The position numbers and the translations under genes were made by a program. Positions 44,963 through 54,261 of a stretch of 64,000 nt of DNA are shown piece by piece (within the stretch, counting starts at the first letter, position 1; each line of letters begins with the position of its first letter). Under the pieces are notes generated by a model. That model ran no database searches. It was given only the letters and a program-made list of their open reading frames with translations, and had not been told where the DNA came from. This DNA comes from Cytobacillus kochii (GTDB lineage Bacteria; Bacillota; Bacilli; Bacillales; Cytobacillaceae): positions 1 through 64,000 of the forward strand of contig NZ_JAIVAM010000003.1 in NCBI RefSeq assembly GCF_020171845.1, read 5' to 3'.

Positions 44963-45451
44963 TTAAGAGTGCTTCTCTGCCGCGTTTGCCTCCCCACTTT
45001 TTTGCTTTGCGGATTTATTCGGTCTGACCACAAGTACATCACAAGGTGCGTGGCGTGTAATATATTCTGATACACTACCAATTAAGAAGCGTTCGACAGC
45101 ATTCAGCCCCGTTGCTCCACATATAATAAGATCGATTGGCTTTGTTTTGGCGATATCTTTGGTAATGATGATTTTGGGAGATCCATATTCGATTATATAC
45201 TCTACTTTAGTAACGTTTGCTTGAGTACAAACTTCCTTATAACGTGCCATTAAGTTTTCAGCAAATTCTGTAGCTCTAACAGAAGTAGAGTGATCATAAG
45301 CTTCAATAGCATTGGTACGAGTATCGACAACATGAGCTAAAATGAGATTGGCACCACTATCCTTCACCATTTCAATTGCTTGATTAAATGCCTCATCTGC
45401 TTCTACTGAACCATCTACTGCGACTAAAATGTTTGCATAATGTTTACTCAT
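44963..45451 (-). CDS. universal stress protein, ATP-binding type
   Basis: A 162-residue UspA-fold protein. The N-terminus ILVAVDGSVEADEAF and the ATP motif G-x2-G-x9-GS (ICGATGLNAVERFLIGSVSEYI, then CDVLVVRP) are intact, so it should bind ATP. The tail is short, Lys/Ala/Glu rich. AAGGAGGAG precedes the ATG. Role: general stress resistance, unspecified. Confidence 0.9.
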   Translation of the reverse strand: MSKHYANILVAVDGSVEADEAFNQAIEMVKDSGANLILAHVVDTRTNAIEAYDHSTSVRATEFAENLMARYKEVCTQANVTKVEYIIEYGSPKIIITKDIAKTKPIDLIICGATGLNAVERFLIGSVSEYITRHAPCDVLVVRPNKSAKQKSGEANAAEKHS

Positions 45452-45558
45452 TTAAATCTCCTCCTTTACCTATTATTATACATACCCTTTTTATGAATAA
45501 ATGTAGCCATTTTTCAAACAATAATGAGGAAAAAATAATGACAAAGGAGTGAACAATC

Positions 45559-45711
45559 TTGAAAAAAGAAGAAAGAAATGAATGGAATCAATTGTATGAT
45601 GAAAATGAAGCAGAACAATCTATTAGCGATTCAATAATGGAGGCATATAACGGTGGTGCAGTTAGTCGCCAACAATTGACGAACGAAACCAATGAAGATG
45701 AATTAAGCTAA
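45559..45711 (+). CDS. small acidic protein, 50 residues
   Basis: A short frame from the TTG at 45559, seven bases after AAAGGAGTG, ending in TAA and followed at once by a good terminator. The product (MKKEERNEWNQLYDENEAEQ at its start) is acidic, helical and hydrophilic, with an SDSIMEAYNGGAVSR centre. The site, start, stop and terminator form a complete small transcription unit, so I believe it is a real gene. It resembles uncharacterised Bacillus small proteins; function unknown. Confidence 0.65.
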   Translation: MKKEERNEWNQLYDENEAEQSISDSIMEAYNGGAVSRQQLTNETNEDELS

Positions 45712-45719
45712 AGTAATAT

Positions 45720-45751
45720 AAAAGGCGTTTTGTCATATGACAAGCGCCTTT
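45720..45751 (+). terminator. terminator after the small protein gene
   Basis: AAAGGCG-TT-TTGTC-ATAT-GACAA-G-CGCCTTT followed by T residues. Confidence 0.8.
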
Positions 45752-45965
45752 TGAGTTTGTATTCAAAAAAACTTCATAAGAGTAGACAAAAACACCTTTA
45801 CTGTTAAAATAATTTTGTGATAGATATATTGTCATTACCCCTCTATGTTAATAGATGTAAAAAACGGTTGGTTAAAGGAAGCAATTTATATAGGTCATGT
45901 CCATTGATAGCTATTTATATTAGAATAGAACGATAGGGGAAAGTTTAAATAAGGGGGAGAAGAAG

Positions 45966-46235
45966 ATGGAGCAAAAAAAGCTTGATCCAAGATATAAAGT
46001 TGCTAATCGGGAAGCACTTATCGGTGTCGGTATTGCGATGATCAACTTTTTCATATGGTATTCTTTTGCCTACGGCTTAGGTAGTAAGCCTGTTGAAGAG
46101 TATCAATTTATCTTTGGATTACCTTCGTGGTTTTTCTATAGCTGCGTGTTAGGTTTTCTAATTATTACAGTCATTGTTTGGTTGGTTGTTAAGTTCTTGT
46201 TCTCTGATGTACCTTTTGAGGAGGAAGAACAATGA
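45966..46235 (+). CDS. yhdT: YhdT/DUF997 membrane protein
   Basis: An 89-residue protein with two membrane segments (IGVGIAMINFFIWYSFAYGLG and FYSCVLGFLIITVIVWLVVKFLF), the DUF997/YhdT family that almost always precedes panF. GGGGGAGAAG lies before the ATG. The stop overlaps the panF start, so it is translationally coupled. It is probably an accessory subunit of the pantothenate symporter, by context. Confidence 0.85.
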   Translation: MEQKKLDPRYKVANREALIGVGIAMINFFIWYSFAYGLGSKPVEEYQFIFGLPSWFFYSCVLGFLIITVIVWLVVKFLFSDVPFEEEEQ

Positions 46236-47704
46236 ATTGGGGAGTAGCTATACCATTAATTATTTTTTTATGTTCACTATTCTTTTTTGGGATTTATGCA
46301 ACAAAATATTTAAAGCATGGACCTGATTTTTTACAAGAATATTTTCTAGGTGGAAGAAATCTTGGTGGCTTATTATTGGCGATGACGATGGTGGCTACAT
46401 ATGGGAGTGCGTCAAGCTTCATCGGTGGACCTGGAATTGCTTATAATATGGGTCTTGGCTGGGTGTTATTGTCCATGTCACAGGTGGTAACAGGCTACTT
46501 TACACTTGCTATCTTAGGTAAAAAGTTTGCCATTATCTCTAGGAAGACAAAAGCGGTTACTTTAAATGATTTCTTAAGAGAACGCTATCAAAGTAAATGG
46601 GTAGTCATCATATCGTCAATTTGTATAGTTGTTTTCTTATTCGCTTCTATGTCTGCGCAGTGGATTGGTGGTGGCCGATTATTAGAATCATTTATGGGAT
46701 TGTCGTATCAATCAGCACTTTTAATTTTTACATTATCTGTTCTTATTTTTGTTGTGATTGGTGGTTTTCGTGCAGTTGCCATCACTGATACAGTTCTCGG
46801 TATGATCATGATAATTGGTACAATTATTATTTTAGTAGGAACAATCATCGCTGGTGGTGGAGTACCGAATATTATCGAGAAATTAACAGTAGAAAATCCT
46901 AACTTGATTACACCCTTTGGTGCGGACGGTTCACTAACGCCTTTATACGTATCCAGTTTTTGGCTTCTGGTTGGTGTTGGTGTTGTTGGTTTGCCCCAAA
47001 TTGCTGTCAGAGCAATGTCTTACAAAAACGCAAAGGCAATGCATACGGCGATGATTATCGGTACACTTGTTACAGGCGCTATTATGCTAGGTATGCATCT
47101 TACAGGTGTATTTGCACGAGTGGTGATTCCTGGAATTGAAGTAGGGGATACGGTGATGCCGCAATTGACACTAACCATTTTACCTTCATGGTTAGCTGGA
47201 ATTGTGTTGGCAGCTCCGATTGCAGCGGTTATCTCAACAGTCAACGCATTGTTACTTCTTGTCAGTTCATCGTTGGTGAAAGATATTTACATAAATTATA
47301 TTAATAACAAAGCAACAGATCAGTTTATTAAAAAGTTGACGTTATCTGTGACAGCCATCATTGGTATTCTAGTGTATATTGTAAGTATAGAGCCACCTGA
47401 TCTTCTTATCTGGCTTAATTTATTTGCTTTTGGTGGCTTAGAAGCAGCGTTTATCTGGCCAATTATTATGGGGCTTTATTGGAAAAAAGGAAATGCCTAT
47501 GGGGCTCTTGCTTCTATGATTACAGGGGTAAGTAGTTATATTATTATTGACCGTTTATTTCCGGACTTATTAGGGGTGCACCCGGTTGTTGTTCCAGTGT
47601 TCTTATCTTTCATACTTTATGTAGTTGTTAGTTTGTTCACACAGTATAAAAAACCAATTCAACAACAGCAGATCATCGATAAATTTTGGTATGTTTCAAA
47701 GTAG
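46232..47704 (+). CDS. panF: sodium/pantothenate symporter
   Basis: A 490-residue sodium:solute symporter (SSS) family protein with about 13 membrane segments. YFLGGRNLGGLLLAMTMVATYGSASSFIGGPGIAYNMG is the family signature, with a LeuT-like sodium site. Pairing with yhdT points to pantothenate rather than proline or another substrate. GAGGAGGAAG lies within yhdT before the ATG. No pantothenate synthesis genes are near. Confidence 0.9.
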   Translation: MNWGVAIPLIIFLCSLFFFGIYATKYLKHGPDFLQEYFLGGRNLGGLLLAMTMVATYGSASSFIGGPGIAYNMGLGWVLLSMSQVVTGYFTLAILGKKFAIISRKTKAVTLNDFLRERYQSKWVVIISSICIVVFLFASMSAQWIGGGRLLESFMGLSYQSALLIFTLSVLIFVVIGGFRAVAITDTVLGMIMIIGTIIILVGTIIAGGGVPNIIEKLTVENPNLITPFGADGSLTPLYVSSFWLLVGVGVVGLPQIAVRAMSYKNAKAMHTAMIIGTLVTGAIMLGMHLTGVFARVVIPGIEVGDTVMPQLTLTILPSWLAGIVLAAPIAAVISTVNALLLLVSSSLVKDIYINYINNKATDQFIKKLTLSVTAIIGILVYIVSIEPPDLLIWLNLFAFGGLEAAFIWPIIMGLYWKKGNAYGALASMITGVSSYIIIDRLFPDLLGVHPVVVPVFLSFILYVVVSLFTQYKKPIQQQQIIDKFWYVSK

Positions 47705-47733
47705 TTATTTTCGAAATGAAGCAAAGTAAAATA

Positions 47734-47774
47734 AAACCTGAACAAACACAACCTAATGTGTATGTTCAGGTTTA
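47734..47774 (+). terminator. terminator after panF
   Basis: AAACCTGAACA (47734-47744) and TGTTCAGGTTT (47763-47773), 11-bp perfect stem; short T tract. Confidence 0.7.
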
Positions 47775-47814
47775 TTACTGGATGCCAATCGTCTTTGAAA
47801 TTACGATATAAAAA

Positions 47815-47842
47815 AAGACCCCGTCAATAAACTCGGGGTCTT
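47815..47842 (-). terminator. terminator after the Xaa-Pro peptidase gene
   Basis: On the minus strand AAGACCCCG/CGGGGTCTT, followed by seven T residues. Confidence 0.85.
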
Positions 47843-47849
47843 CTCTGTG

Positions 47850-48947
47850 TTATTTAATGATTTGTAACTCTTTTGGGAATTGTGTTAATGGTATTGCTCC
47901 GTCTTTTGTTAGAACAAGATCATCTTCGATACGGACACCGGCAACTCCTGGTACGTAAATACCTGGTTCAATTGTATATACCATGCCTTCTTGTAGAAGC
48001 AAATCATTTGTTTCTGTTAATGAAGGATATTCATGGACGGAAATTCCAAGTCCGTGACCGAGACGATGTGGGAAGTAATCGCCATATCCAGCATCTGCAA
48101 TAATTTTTCTTGCTGCTAAGTCAACCTCTGATGCTTTTGCACCTGGTTTACATGCTGCTATTGCGGCTAATTGTGCTTTGAGCACGGTGTCATAAATTTC
48201 TTTTTGTTTCTCATTTATTTCACCATAAGCAACCGTTCTCGTAATGTCTGAACAATAGCCTTTCCAAACAACACCAAGATCAAATAGAACTAGATCGCCT
48301 TTTTGAATTTTTGTCATACCTGGTGTACCATGCGGAGATGCTCCGTTTTTACCAGTTAGAACCATTGTTGAAAAGGACATTTCATTAACGCCTTTTTTCT
48401 TTAATTCATATTCGATTGTAGCTAAAACTTCCAGTTCTGTCTTTCCTTCAGCTATGGCAGCACAACCTGTTTCAATAGCGAAATCTGCAAGAGCTGTAGC
48501 TTCTTTAATAATCGCAAGCTCTTCTTCACTTTTTACCATTCGTAATGTGCGAAGCTTTTCTTCAGCAGATACCATACTTGCATGAGGGTAAAGTTCTTTC
48601 ACCGCCTCATAACGTTCAACATTCATATGTTCTTTTTCGATGGCTATTTTATTAACTGTTGAAAGACGTGTAACAATGGCATCATTAATCATTGTCCATG
48701 GATTTTCAATATCTGTATATCCAATAATATCACCATTCCAACCAGCGTTTTTTGCATCCTCTATTTCCATTTTTGGACAGACAAGGAAAGGGTCAGCATC
48801 TTGGAAAACGGCTAATCCTAGTAAACGCTCATTAGGATCACTATGAAAAGAGCTCAAGTAAAATACATTTTCTGTTGATGTAATAAAAGATACATCAATT
48901 TTGTTTTCTTTCATCCATGATGATAAAATATCCATTCTTTGCTTCAT
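47850..48947 (-). CDS. Xaa-Pro peptidase (M24B family)
   Basis: A 365-residue proline peptidase with a creatinase-like N-terminal domain and a pita-bread C-terminal domain. Metal ligands are visible: Asp in LFDLGV, Asp in YCSDITRT, His in GHGLGISVHEYP, Glu in YTIEPGIY, Glu in VRIEDDLV. It removes N-terminal residues before proline or splits X-Pro dipeptides. AGGAGGGAC precedes the ATG. Divergent from ytkL. Confidence 0.9.
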   Translation of the reverse strand: MKQRMDILSSWMKENKIDVSFITSTENVFYLSSFHSDPNERLLGLAVFQDADPFLVCPKMEIEDAKNAGWNGDIIGYTDIENPWTMINDAIVTRLSTVNKIAIEKEHMNVERYEAVKELYPHASMVSAEEKLRTLRMVKSEEELAIIKEATALADFAIETGCAAIAEGKTELEVLATIEYELKKKGVNEMSFSTMVLTGKNGASPHGTPGMTKIQKGDLVLFDLGVVWKGYCSDITRTVAYGEINEKQKEIYDTVLKAQLAAIAACKPGAKASEVDLAARKIIADAGYGDYFPHRLGHGLGISVHEYPSLTETNDLLLQEGMVYTIEPGIYVPGVAGVRIEDDLVLTKDGAIPLTQFPKELQIIK

Positions 48948-49117
48948 GGTAGTCCCTCCTGGTCTTTATGTAGTAAGCTATAAGCAAGCGTATCAACTAT
49001 ATATGAAAAAGTAAACTTTTTGAACTGTTTAAATTGAAAGAAATAAGGGAAGAGACAGGATAACTTCATATTGATGTTGAAAAAATTACATAGGAAAAAC
49101 AGAAAGGAGAATCATTT

Positions 49118-49798
49118 GTGAAAGTATCATTTCATGGCCATTCTATCGTAAAAGTAAAAACAGAGGATAAAACAATTTTATTTGATCCATTTATTACTGG
49201 GAATGAATTAACAGACCTTAAGGTTGAAGAAGAAAAACCGGATGTTATTATCGTAACGCACGGACATGGTGATCATTTAGGAGACACGATTGAACTGGCT
49301 AAGAAGAATCAATCGCTAGTGATATGTAATGCAGAACTCTCATATTATTTAGGTTTCCATGGTATTGAAGCACACGGCATGAGTATTGGTGGTGCGTATG
49401 ATTTTGATTTTGGGAAAGTGAAATTAACTCCAGCTTTACACGGAACAGGGCTCGTAACTGAAGATAACCAAATTGTTTATTTAGGTATGCCGGCTGGTGT
49501 CTTACTAACAATTGATGGTAAGACAATCTATCATGCAGGAGACACAGGTTTGTTTTCGGATATGAAATTAATTGGAGAGAGACATCCGATTGATTTAGCA
49601 TTTATCCCGATTGGTGATAACTTTACAATGGGGCCAGAGGACGCTGCTTATGCTGTAGAGTTGCTGCAACCGAAACAAGTCGTTCCTGTTCATTACAATA
49701 CATTTCCACCAATTAAACAAGATCCACACGCTTTTGCTAAATTAGTAAAAGGATCTGATGTAAAAGTAATGGAAGCTGGAGAAGTTGTTGAATTATAA
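49118..49798 (+). CDS. ytkL: metal-dependent hydrolase YtkL (UPF0173)
   Basis: A 226-residue metallo-beta-lactamase-fold hydrolase of the UPF0173 group. The HxHxDH motif is His48, His50, Asp52, His53 ([10 protein letters not shown]); later ligands are in [13 protein letters not shown] and [11 protein letters not shown] start after AAAGGAG. Physiological substrate unknown. Confidence 0.92.
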   Translation: MKVSFHGHSIVKVKTEDKTILFDPFITGNELTDLKVEEEKPDVIIVTHGHGDHLGDTIELAKKNQSLVICNAELSYYLGFHGIEAHGMSIGGAYDFDFGKVKLTPALHGTGLVTEDNQIVYLGMPAGVLLTIDGKTIYHAGDTGLFSDMKLIGERHPIDLAFIPIGDNFTMGPEDAAYAVELLQPKQVVPVHYNTFPPIKQDPHAFAKLVKGSDVKVMEAGEVVEL

Positions 49799-49825
49799 TA
49801 AATTATTGTTGATAGAAACTGAGAT

Positions 49826-49855
49826 AATGCCACAGATGACTGTCTGTGGTATTTT
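49826..49855 (+). terminator. terminator after ytkL
   Basis: AATGCCACAGA pairs with TCTGTGGTATT (one G-T pair), then T residues. Confidence 0.75.
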
Positions 49856-50085
49856 TGATTTCAATTTGTGAACCAACTAGTTACACTTTTTCATGGAAAC
49901 GTGCGTAAGCTAATACAATTGATTAAACCTCAAACCTCTTTAATATAGTGGGATTAGAATTGAAAAGGCAACTGGGTACATATCAATACTTTTTCACATA
50001 ATAAATACACTAGTATTGAAGACGATTACTGGTCATGTCCGCTTTCTTCTCTGCATAAATATAGATTATGAGAGGAGAGGATGAG

Positions 50086-50334
50086 ATGAGGAGATATCGT
50101 TATATTATTTGTTTATTGCTTGCAGGTGCTATGCTCTTTTACGCAGTCCCTCGATTAGATGTTTATAGCAGTGGTCTTGAGGGTGTTTTTACCATTACTT
50201 GGTTAGCATTTGCATTGATAGTTATTGCCGGAAATTTGACAGCCTTATTATATGAGCCGAAATCAAAGGTAAATGTAAGGACAAGGCGAAAAGTGGTTAC
50301 ATCTAACCGCAAACGAATGAGGTCTTATGAATAA
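50086..50334 (+). CDS. small membrane protein, 82 residues
   Basis: Starts at the ATG at 50086 after GAGAGGAGAGG; an in-frame ATG at 50068 overlaps that site. Two membrane segments (YIICLLLAGAMLFYAVPRL and GVFTITWLAFALIVIAGNLTALL) are followed by a strongly basic tail (VRTRRKVVTSNRKRMR) that should lie in the cytoplasm. Function unknown. It precedes ytoI by 76 bases. Confidence 0.65.
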   Translation: MRRYRYIICLLLAGAMLFYAVPRLDVYSSGLEGVFTITWLAFALIVIAGNLTALLYEPKSKVNVRTRRKVVTSNRKRMRSYE

Positions 50335-50410
50335 TATTGCTCGTTCGTTGAACATCACAACTTTTCATTCTATAATAAGGCTATGAAGGATGAAAATAGA
50401 GGGTGATGTC

Positions 50411-51727
50411 TTGGCTACAAAGCATGAACAGATTTTACATTATATTGATGAGTTACCAGTCGGAGAAAAAATTTCCGTTAGACAAATTGCAAAGGCACTA
50501 TCGGTGAGTGAAGGGACAGCTTACCGTGCCATTAAAGATGCTGAAAATAAAGGGTATGTGAGTACGATTGAAAGAGTCGGTACAATTAGAATAGAAAGAA
50601 AGAAGAAAGAAAACTTTGAAAAGCTTACTTACGCAGAAGTTGTCAATATCGTTGATGGACAAGTGCTAGGAGGACGAGCAGGACTCCATAAAACATTGAA
50701 TAAGTTTGTGATCGGTGCGATGAAGTTAGAAGCAATGATGAGATATACTGGTGCCGGAAACTTATTAATCGTTGGAAACCGTACGAATGCCCATGAACTA
50801 GCGTTAAAAGCTGGAGCAGCCGTTCTTATTACAGGTGGTTTTGATACGGAAGAAGACGTGAAGCGGATTGCTGACGAATTAGAGTTACCGGTGATTTCAA
50901 CAAGCTACGATACTTTTACAGTAGCAACGATGATTAACCGAGCAATATATGATCAGTTAATTAAGAAAGAAATTGTTTTAGTAGAAGACGTACTTACACC
51001 TGTTACTCAAACGATTAGCTTGCAAACAACAGATACGATTGAGGAATATTTAAAGCATAATCGAGAGACGAGTCATAGTCGCTTCCCGGTTGTTGATCAA
51101 CATATGAAGGTTCAAGGAATGGTTACTTCCAAAGATATTATGGGCCATAATACAGATACACCTATTGAAAAGGTCATGACGAAAAACCCGATGACAGTTG
51201 GTGGTAAAACAAGTGTGGCTTCTTCTTCACATATGATGGTTTGGGAAGGAATTGAACTCCTCCCAGTTGTTGATCAATCGCATAAGTTAGAGGGAATCAT
51301 TAGTCGGCAGGATGTGTTAAAAGCGCTTCAAGTCATTCAACGGCAACCACAAGTTGGTGAAACAATTGATGATACGGTGACAAACCAGTTGGTATTAGCG
51401 AATGGAAAAACGAAGAATGAAGCGATGTATCGCTGTGAAGTTACACCGCAAATGACGAACCATATTGGTTCCATCTCATACGGTGTTTTCACTACGATAG
51501 TGACAGAAGCTGCTAATCGCGTTTTAAGAATGTACAAAAAAGGTGACCTTGTAGTTGAAAATATGACCATATACTTTTTAAAACCAGTTCAAATTGAGAG
51601 TATGCTTGATATTTTTCCAAGAGTGCTTGATGTTGGGAGAAAGTTTGGGAAAGTAGATGTAGAAGTCTTCAATGGCGGGGTATTGGTTGGAAAAGCGATG
51701 ATGATGTGTCAATTAACAGAAAGATAA
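50411..51727 (+). CDS. ytoI: YtoI: HTH, DRTGG, CBS pair and hotdog domains
   Basis: A 438-residue multidomain protein from the TTG at 50411 after GAGGGTGATG; the start matches B. subtilis YtoI. Order: N-terminal winged helix (ISVRQIAKALSVSEGTAYRAI), a DRTGG domain (about 60-170), two CBS motifs (about 195-310) and a C-terminal thioesterase-like hotdog fold (about 330-438). The CBS pair is likely to bind an adenine nucleotide. A nucleotide-responsive regulator or enzyme is plausible; its exact role is not known. Confidence 0.9.
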   Translation: MATKHEQILHYIDELPVGEKISVRQIAKALSVSEGTAYRAIKDAENKGYVSTIERVGTIRIERKKKENFEKLTYAEVVNIVDGQVLGGRAGLHKTLNKFVIGAMKLEAMMRYTGAGNLLIVGNRTNAHELALKAGAAVLITGGFDTEEDVKRIADELELPVISTSYDTFTVATMINRAIYDQLIKKEIVLVEDVLTPVTQTISLQTTDTIEEYLKHNRETSHSRFPVVDQHMKVQGMVTSKDIMGHNTDTPIEKVMTKNPMTVGGKTSVASSSHMMVWEGIELLPVVDQSHKLEGIISRQDVLKALQVIQRQPQVGETIDDTVTNQLVLANGKTKNEAMYRCEVTPQMTNHIGSISYGVFTTIVTEAANRVLRMYKKGDLVVENMTIYFLKPVQIESMLDIFPRVLDVGRKFGKVDVEVFNGGVLVGKAMMMCQLTER

Positions 51728-51800
51728 GCACAAATCGGCTAGTTGATGGATACATCTTCTAATAGTTAGTAAAACATCAACTAGACCGAATTTACTTACT

Positions 51801-51844
51801 ACCTTACAATTGAAGCCACCACAGGTGAAATTGTAAGGTTTTAG
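51801..51844. terminator. bidirectional terminator ytoI/ytpI
   Basis: ACCTTACAATT (51801-51811) and AATTGTAAGGT (51829-51839), then TTTAGTTTT; the ytpI stop codon begins just beyond it. Confidence 0.75.
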
Positions 51845-52152
51845 TTTTGGTTCGATTTAATCCATTCTGATTCTTCAATCGCACGAGGAAGAAAATATTT
51901 ATAGGCTTTCATACCAGCCCAAATACTGATTCCGCCAATAATGATAAAAAGAGCAGAGATGACATACGTGATCGTACCGCTATAAAGAAATAGTTGGTTG
52001 ACACCGAAAAAGAATATAAAGGCACCTAGCGCCATACGTGATTTAGCTGAAATCCATTCTTTTTCTGCAGGACGTCTAGAACGTACGTATTTCACTTTAT
52101 AGAATACGTACAAAGCAAAAGATAGTGCAATAAAAACTGCAAGTACAAGCAT
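51841..52152 (-). CDS. ytpI: YtpI-family membrane protein
   Basis: A 103-residue protein from the ATG at 52150-52152, seven bases after GGAGG; an upstream in-frame ATG is not preceded by a site. Three membrane segments (VLAVFIALSFALYVFYKV, LGAFIFFFGVNQLFLY, YVISALFIIIGGISIWAGM). Matches B. subtilis YtpI by position between ytoI and nrnA. Function unknown. Confidence 0.85.
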   Translation of the reverse strand: MLVLAVFIALSFALYVFYKVKYVRSRRPAEKEWISAKSRMALGAFIFFFGVNQLFLYSGTITYVISALFIIIGGISIWAGMKAYKYFLPRAIEESEWIKSNQN

Positions 52153-52284
52153 GTACAAACCTCCATAAATGAACATATGTCTTTATTTTAACTTCTATAA
52201 GAGGAAATTGCTAGAAGAGAGAGAATAATTATTATAATTGCAAGATGCTTTTCTTTCTTGTGTGTTATTTGAGAGGAGTATACA

Positions 52285-53229
52285 ATGAAGAATAAAATTC
52301 TGTCCGCGATCAAAAAGTATGACAAAATCATTATCCATCGTCATATTCGCCCAGATCCAGATGCCTACGGGTCGCAAGGAGGGTTGGCAGAAATAATAAA
52401 AGCTTCTTTTCCGCAGAAACAAGTATATACAGTGGGGCAAGAGGACGAAACCCTGCTTTATTTGCGTAAAATGGACAAGATAAGTAATGACGTCTACGAA
52501 GGAGCTTTAGTGATTGTTTGTGATACTGCCAATACGGAGCGCATTAGTGATCAACGTTATACAAAGGGTGATCTATTAATAAAGATTGACCACCATCCTA
52601 ATATGGATCCGTATGGAGATTTGCTTTGGGTAGATACTGAGGCGAGCTCTGTAAGTGAAATGATTTATGAGTTTTTTCTAAATGGTCAAAAGGATGGTTT
52701 AATAATGACAGATGAGGCAGCAAGGCTGATTTTCGCTGGCATTGTCGGGGATACAGGACGGTTTATCTATCCAAGTACTACGAATAAAACCTTTGCTTAT
52801 GCAGGAGAACTAATTAAATATCAGTTCTCAAGGACAGAGCTTTTCGATAGAATGTATGAATTAGCACCCAATCTAATTAAGCTCCAAGGATATATTTTAC
52901 AACATTTTCATATGCTTGATAGCGGAGCGGCGGTGGTGAAAATGGACAGTAGTTTATTGCAAAAATACGATGCTACACCTGCTGAGGCTTCGGTTCTAGT
53001 CGGTGAGCTCGGCCATGTTAAAGAATTGAAGGCATGGGTGTTTTTTATAGAAGAAGAAGATCAAATAAGAGTGCGCTTTAGGTCGAAAGGTCCGATCATT
53101 AATCAACTAGCTCGATGCTATAAAGGTGGGGGACATCCATTTGCAGCAGGTGCATCTATATATAGCTGGGATGAAGCTGAAAGAGTGATTTCCGACTTAA
53201 ATGATTTATGTGAATCATGGACCATTTAA
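52285..53229 (+). CDS. nrnA: nanoRNase/pAp phosphatase NrnA
   Basis: A 314-residue DHH/DHHA1 phosphoesterase. Motifs: HRHIRPDPDAYGSQ (first metal site), IVCDTAN, the DHH triad Asp102-His103-His104, and the substrate-binding GGGHPFAAGAS in the DHHA1 domain. It degrades 2-5 base RNA fragments, including pGpG from cyclic di-GMP turnover, and dephosphorylates pAp. That links it functionally with the diguanylate cyclase at 10956. GAGAGGAG precedes the ATG. Confidence 0.95.
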   Translation: MKNKILSAIKKYDKIIIHRHIRPDPDAYGSQGGLAEIIKASFPQKQVYTVGQEDETLLYLRKMDKISNDVYEGALVIVCDTANTERISDQRYTKGDLLIKIDHHPNMDPYGDLLWVDTEASSVSEMIYEFFLNGQKDGLIMTDEAARLIFAGIVGDTGRFIYPSTTNKTFAYAGELIKYQFSRTELFDRMYELAPNLIKLQGYILQHFHMLDSGAAVVKMDSSLLQKYDATPAEASVLVGELGHVKELKAWVFFIEEEDQIRVRFRSKGPIINQLARCYKGGGHPFAAGASIYSWDEAERVISDLNDLCESWTI

Positions 53230-53238
53230 TCATTAAAA

Positions 53239-53274
53239 GAGGTTGGGCAATTAATTTAATAACAGCTCAACCTC
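53239..53274 (-). terminator. hairpin at the 3' end of ytrI
   Basis: On the minus strand GAGGTTGAGC and GCCCAACCTC flank the ytrI stop, followed by TTTTAAT. Confidence 0.5.
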
Positions 53275-53757
53275 CAATACGAGTGTTGTATCTATAATAA
53301 TGGATTGAATATCAGCTCGGTAGCGCTTCCCATTAATGGGGTGGGTTTTATTCACAATAATGCGTTTTACGAGTTCGATACTTTGTCCGACGCTTTTTAT
53401 ATCTCGCGCCATTAAAATACTGATATCTTCTTTGATCGCATCCTCCGTTTGATAGAGACTGTATTCGTCTAAATTATATTTCTTGAGTGCAGATTGGTCG
53501 ATTTTAACAACGATCTCTTGGACAGTTAATAATTCTTCGTTTTCTTTATTTAATTTTTTAAATTCCTTCTGCCATATCTCCTTTTCATTTTCTAGTTCCT
53601 TAATTTCAGCTTCCTGTGTGTGGATTTCTAAACTATAACGCTCTTGCCATTCACCAAAAATGTAAACGAAAACACACCAACTTAATACGCCTCCGATAGC
53701 CATTCCAGCAAAAAAACGTTGCCAAGAAGGTCTGCGATAATAAGGGGGAATTCTCAT
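53251..53757 (-). CDS. ytrI: sporulation membrane protein YtrI
   Basis: A 168-residue protein with one N-terminal membrane segment (FFAGMAIGGVLSWCVFVYIFG), then a Glu/Lys-rich coiled coil (about 40-75) and a globular end facing outside. The ATG overlaps the ytrH stop by four bases. In B. subtilis ytrHI is a mother-cell sigma-E operon needed for efficient sporulation; exact function unresolved. Confidence 0.88.
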   Translation of the reverse strand: MRIPPYYRRPSWQRFFAGMAIGGVLSWCVFVYIFGEWQERYSLEIHTQEAEIKELENEKEIWQKEFKKLNKENEELLTVQEIVVKIDQSALKKYNLDEYSLYQTEDAIKEDISILMARDIKSVGQSIELVKRIIVNKTHPINGKRYRADIQSIIIDTTLVLEVELLLN

Positions 53758-54092
53758 TTAGGTAAATGCTCCTGAGTTAGCCATATGATGATTTGAGCGC
53801 CTGTTTGAGCCCCACCAAAAGCTGATAGAATTAAGAGACATTGTTTGATAATATCTTTCGTTTGCCCATCAAGGACTCCACGCTCAAAACTATAAACCGT
53901 ATCAAAAGTACCTCCAATAGCAGCGATAATTGCCCAAATTCTAATAGAATTAGATAAATTGAAAATTTCTGTTAAGGGAGGTTTTCCTGTGAAAAACGCG
54001 GCAATGCCACCGATGATTGAACCGCCAATCAAAACACCAAGAGCAATAAAGTAACTTTCTAAAAGAGAAGAAAAGAAGGGTTGCTCATTCAT
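53754..54092 (-). CDS. ytrH: sporulation protein YtrH
   Basis: A 112-residue integral membrane protein with three hydrophobic segments (YFIALGVLIGGSIIGGIAAFF first). It is the first gene of the ytrHI operon and carries a sigma-E-like promoter. The terminal residues of the gene overlap ytrI. Its location next to dnaE, in divergent orientation, is as in B. subtilis. Confidence 0.9.
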   Translation of the reverse strand: MNEQPFFSSLLESYFIALGVLIGGSIIGGIAAFFTGKPPLTEIFNLSNSIRIWAIIAAIGGTFDTVYSFERGVLDGQTKDIIKQCLLILSAFGGAQTGAQIIIWLTQEHLPK

Positions 54093-54131
54093 TTACATAA
54101 CCGCCTTTTAGTGATGAATTCTCTCTATTCC

Positions 54132-54160
54132 ATCATATGGACGAACATCAGAAATTATGT
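54132..54160 (-). promoter_or_regulatory. sigma-E promoter of ytrHI
   Basis: On the minus strand ACATAAT, 14 bp, then CATATGAT, close to the sigma-E consensus KMATATT-N14-CATACAHT, 40 bases before ytrH. Confidence 0.6.
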
Positions 54161-54261
54161 TTATTCTTAAATGAATTCATATGCGATTGTACAATGAGAG
54201 TTTTCATTAAGAAACAAACGTTCTATAATAAAAGAAGAAGAAAAATGAGGGTGTGAGAAAG

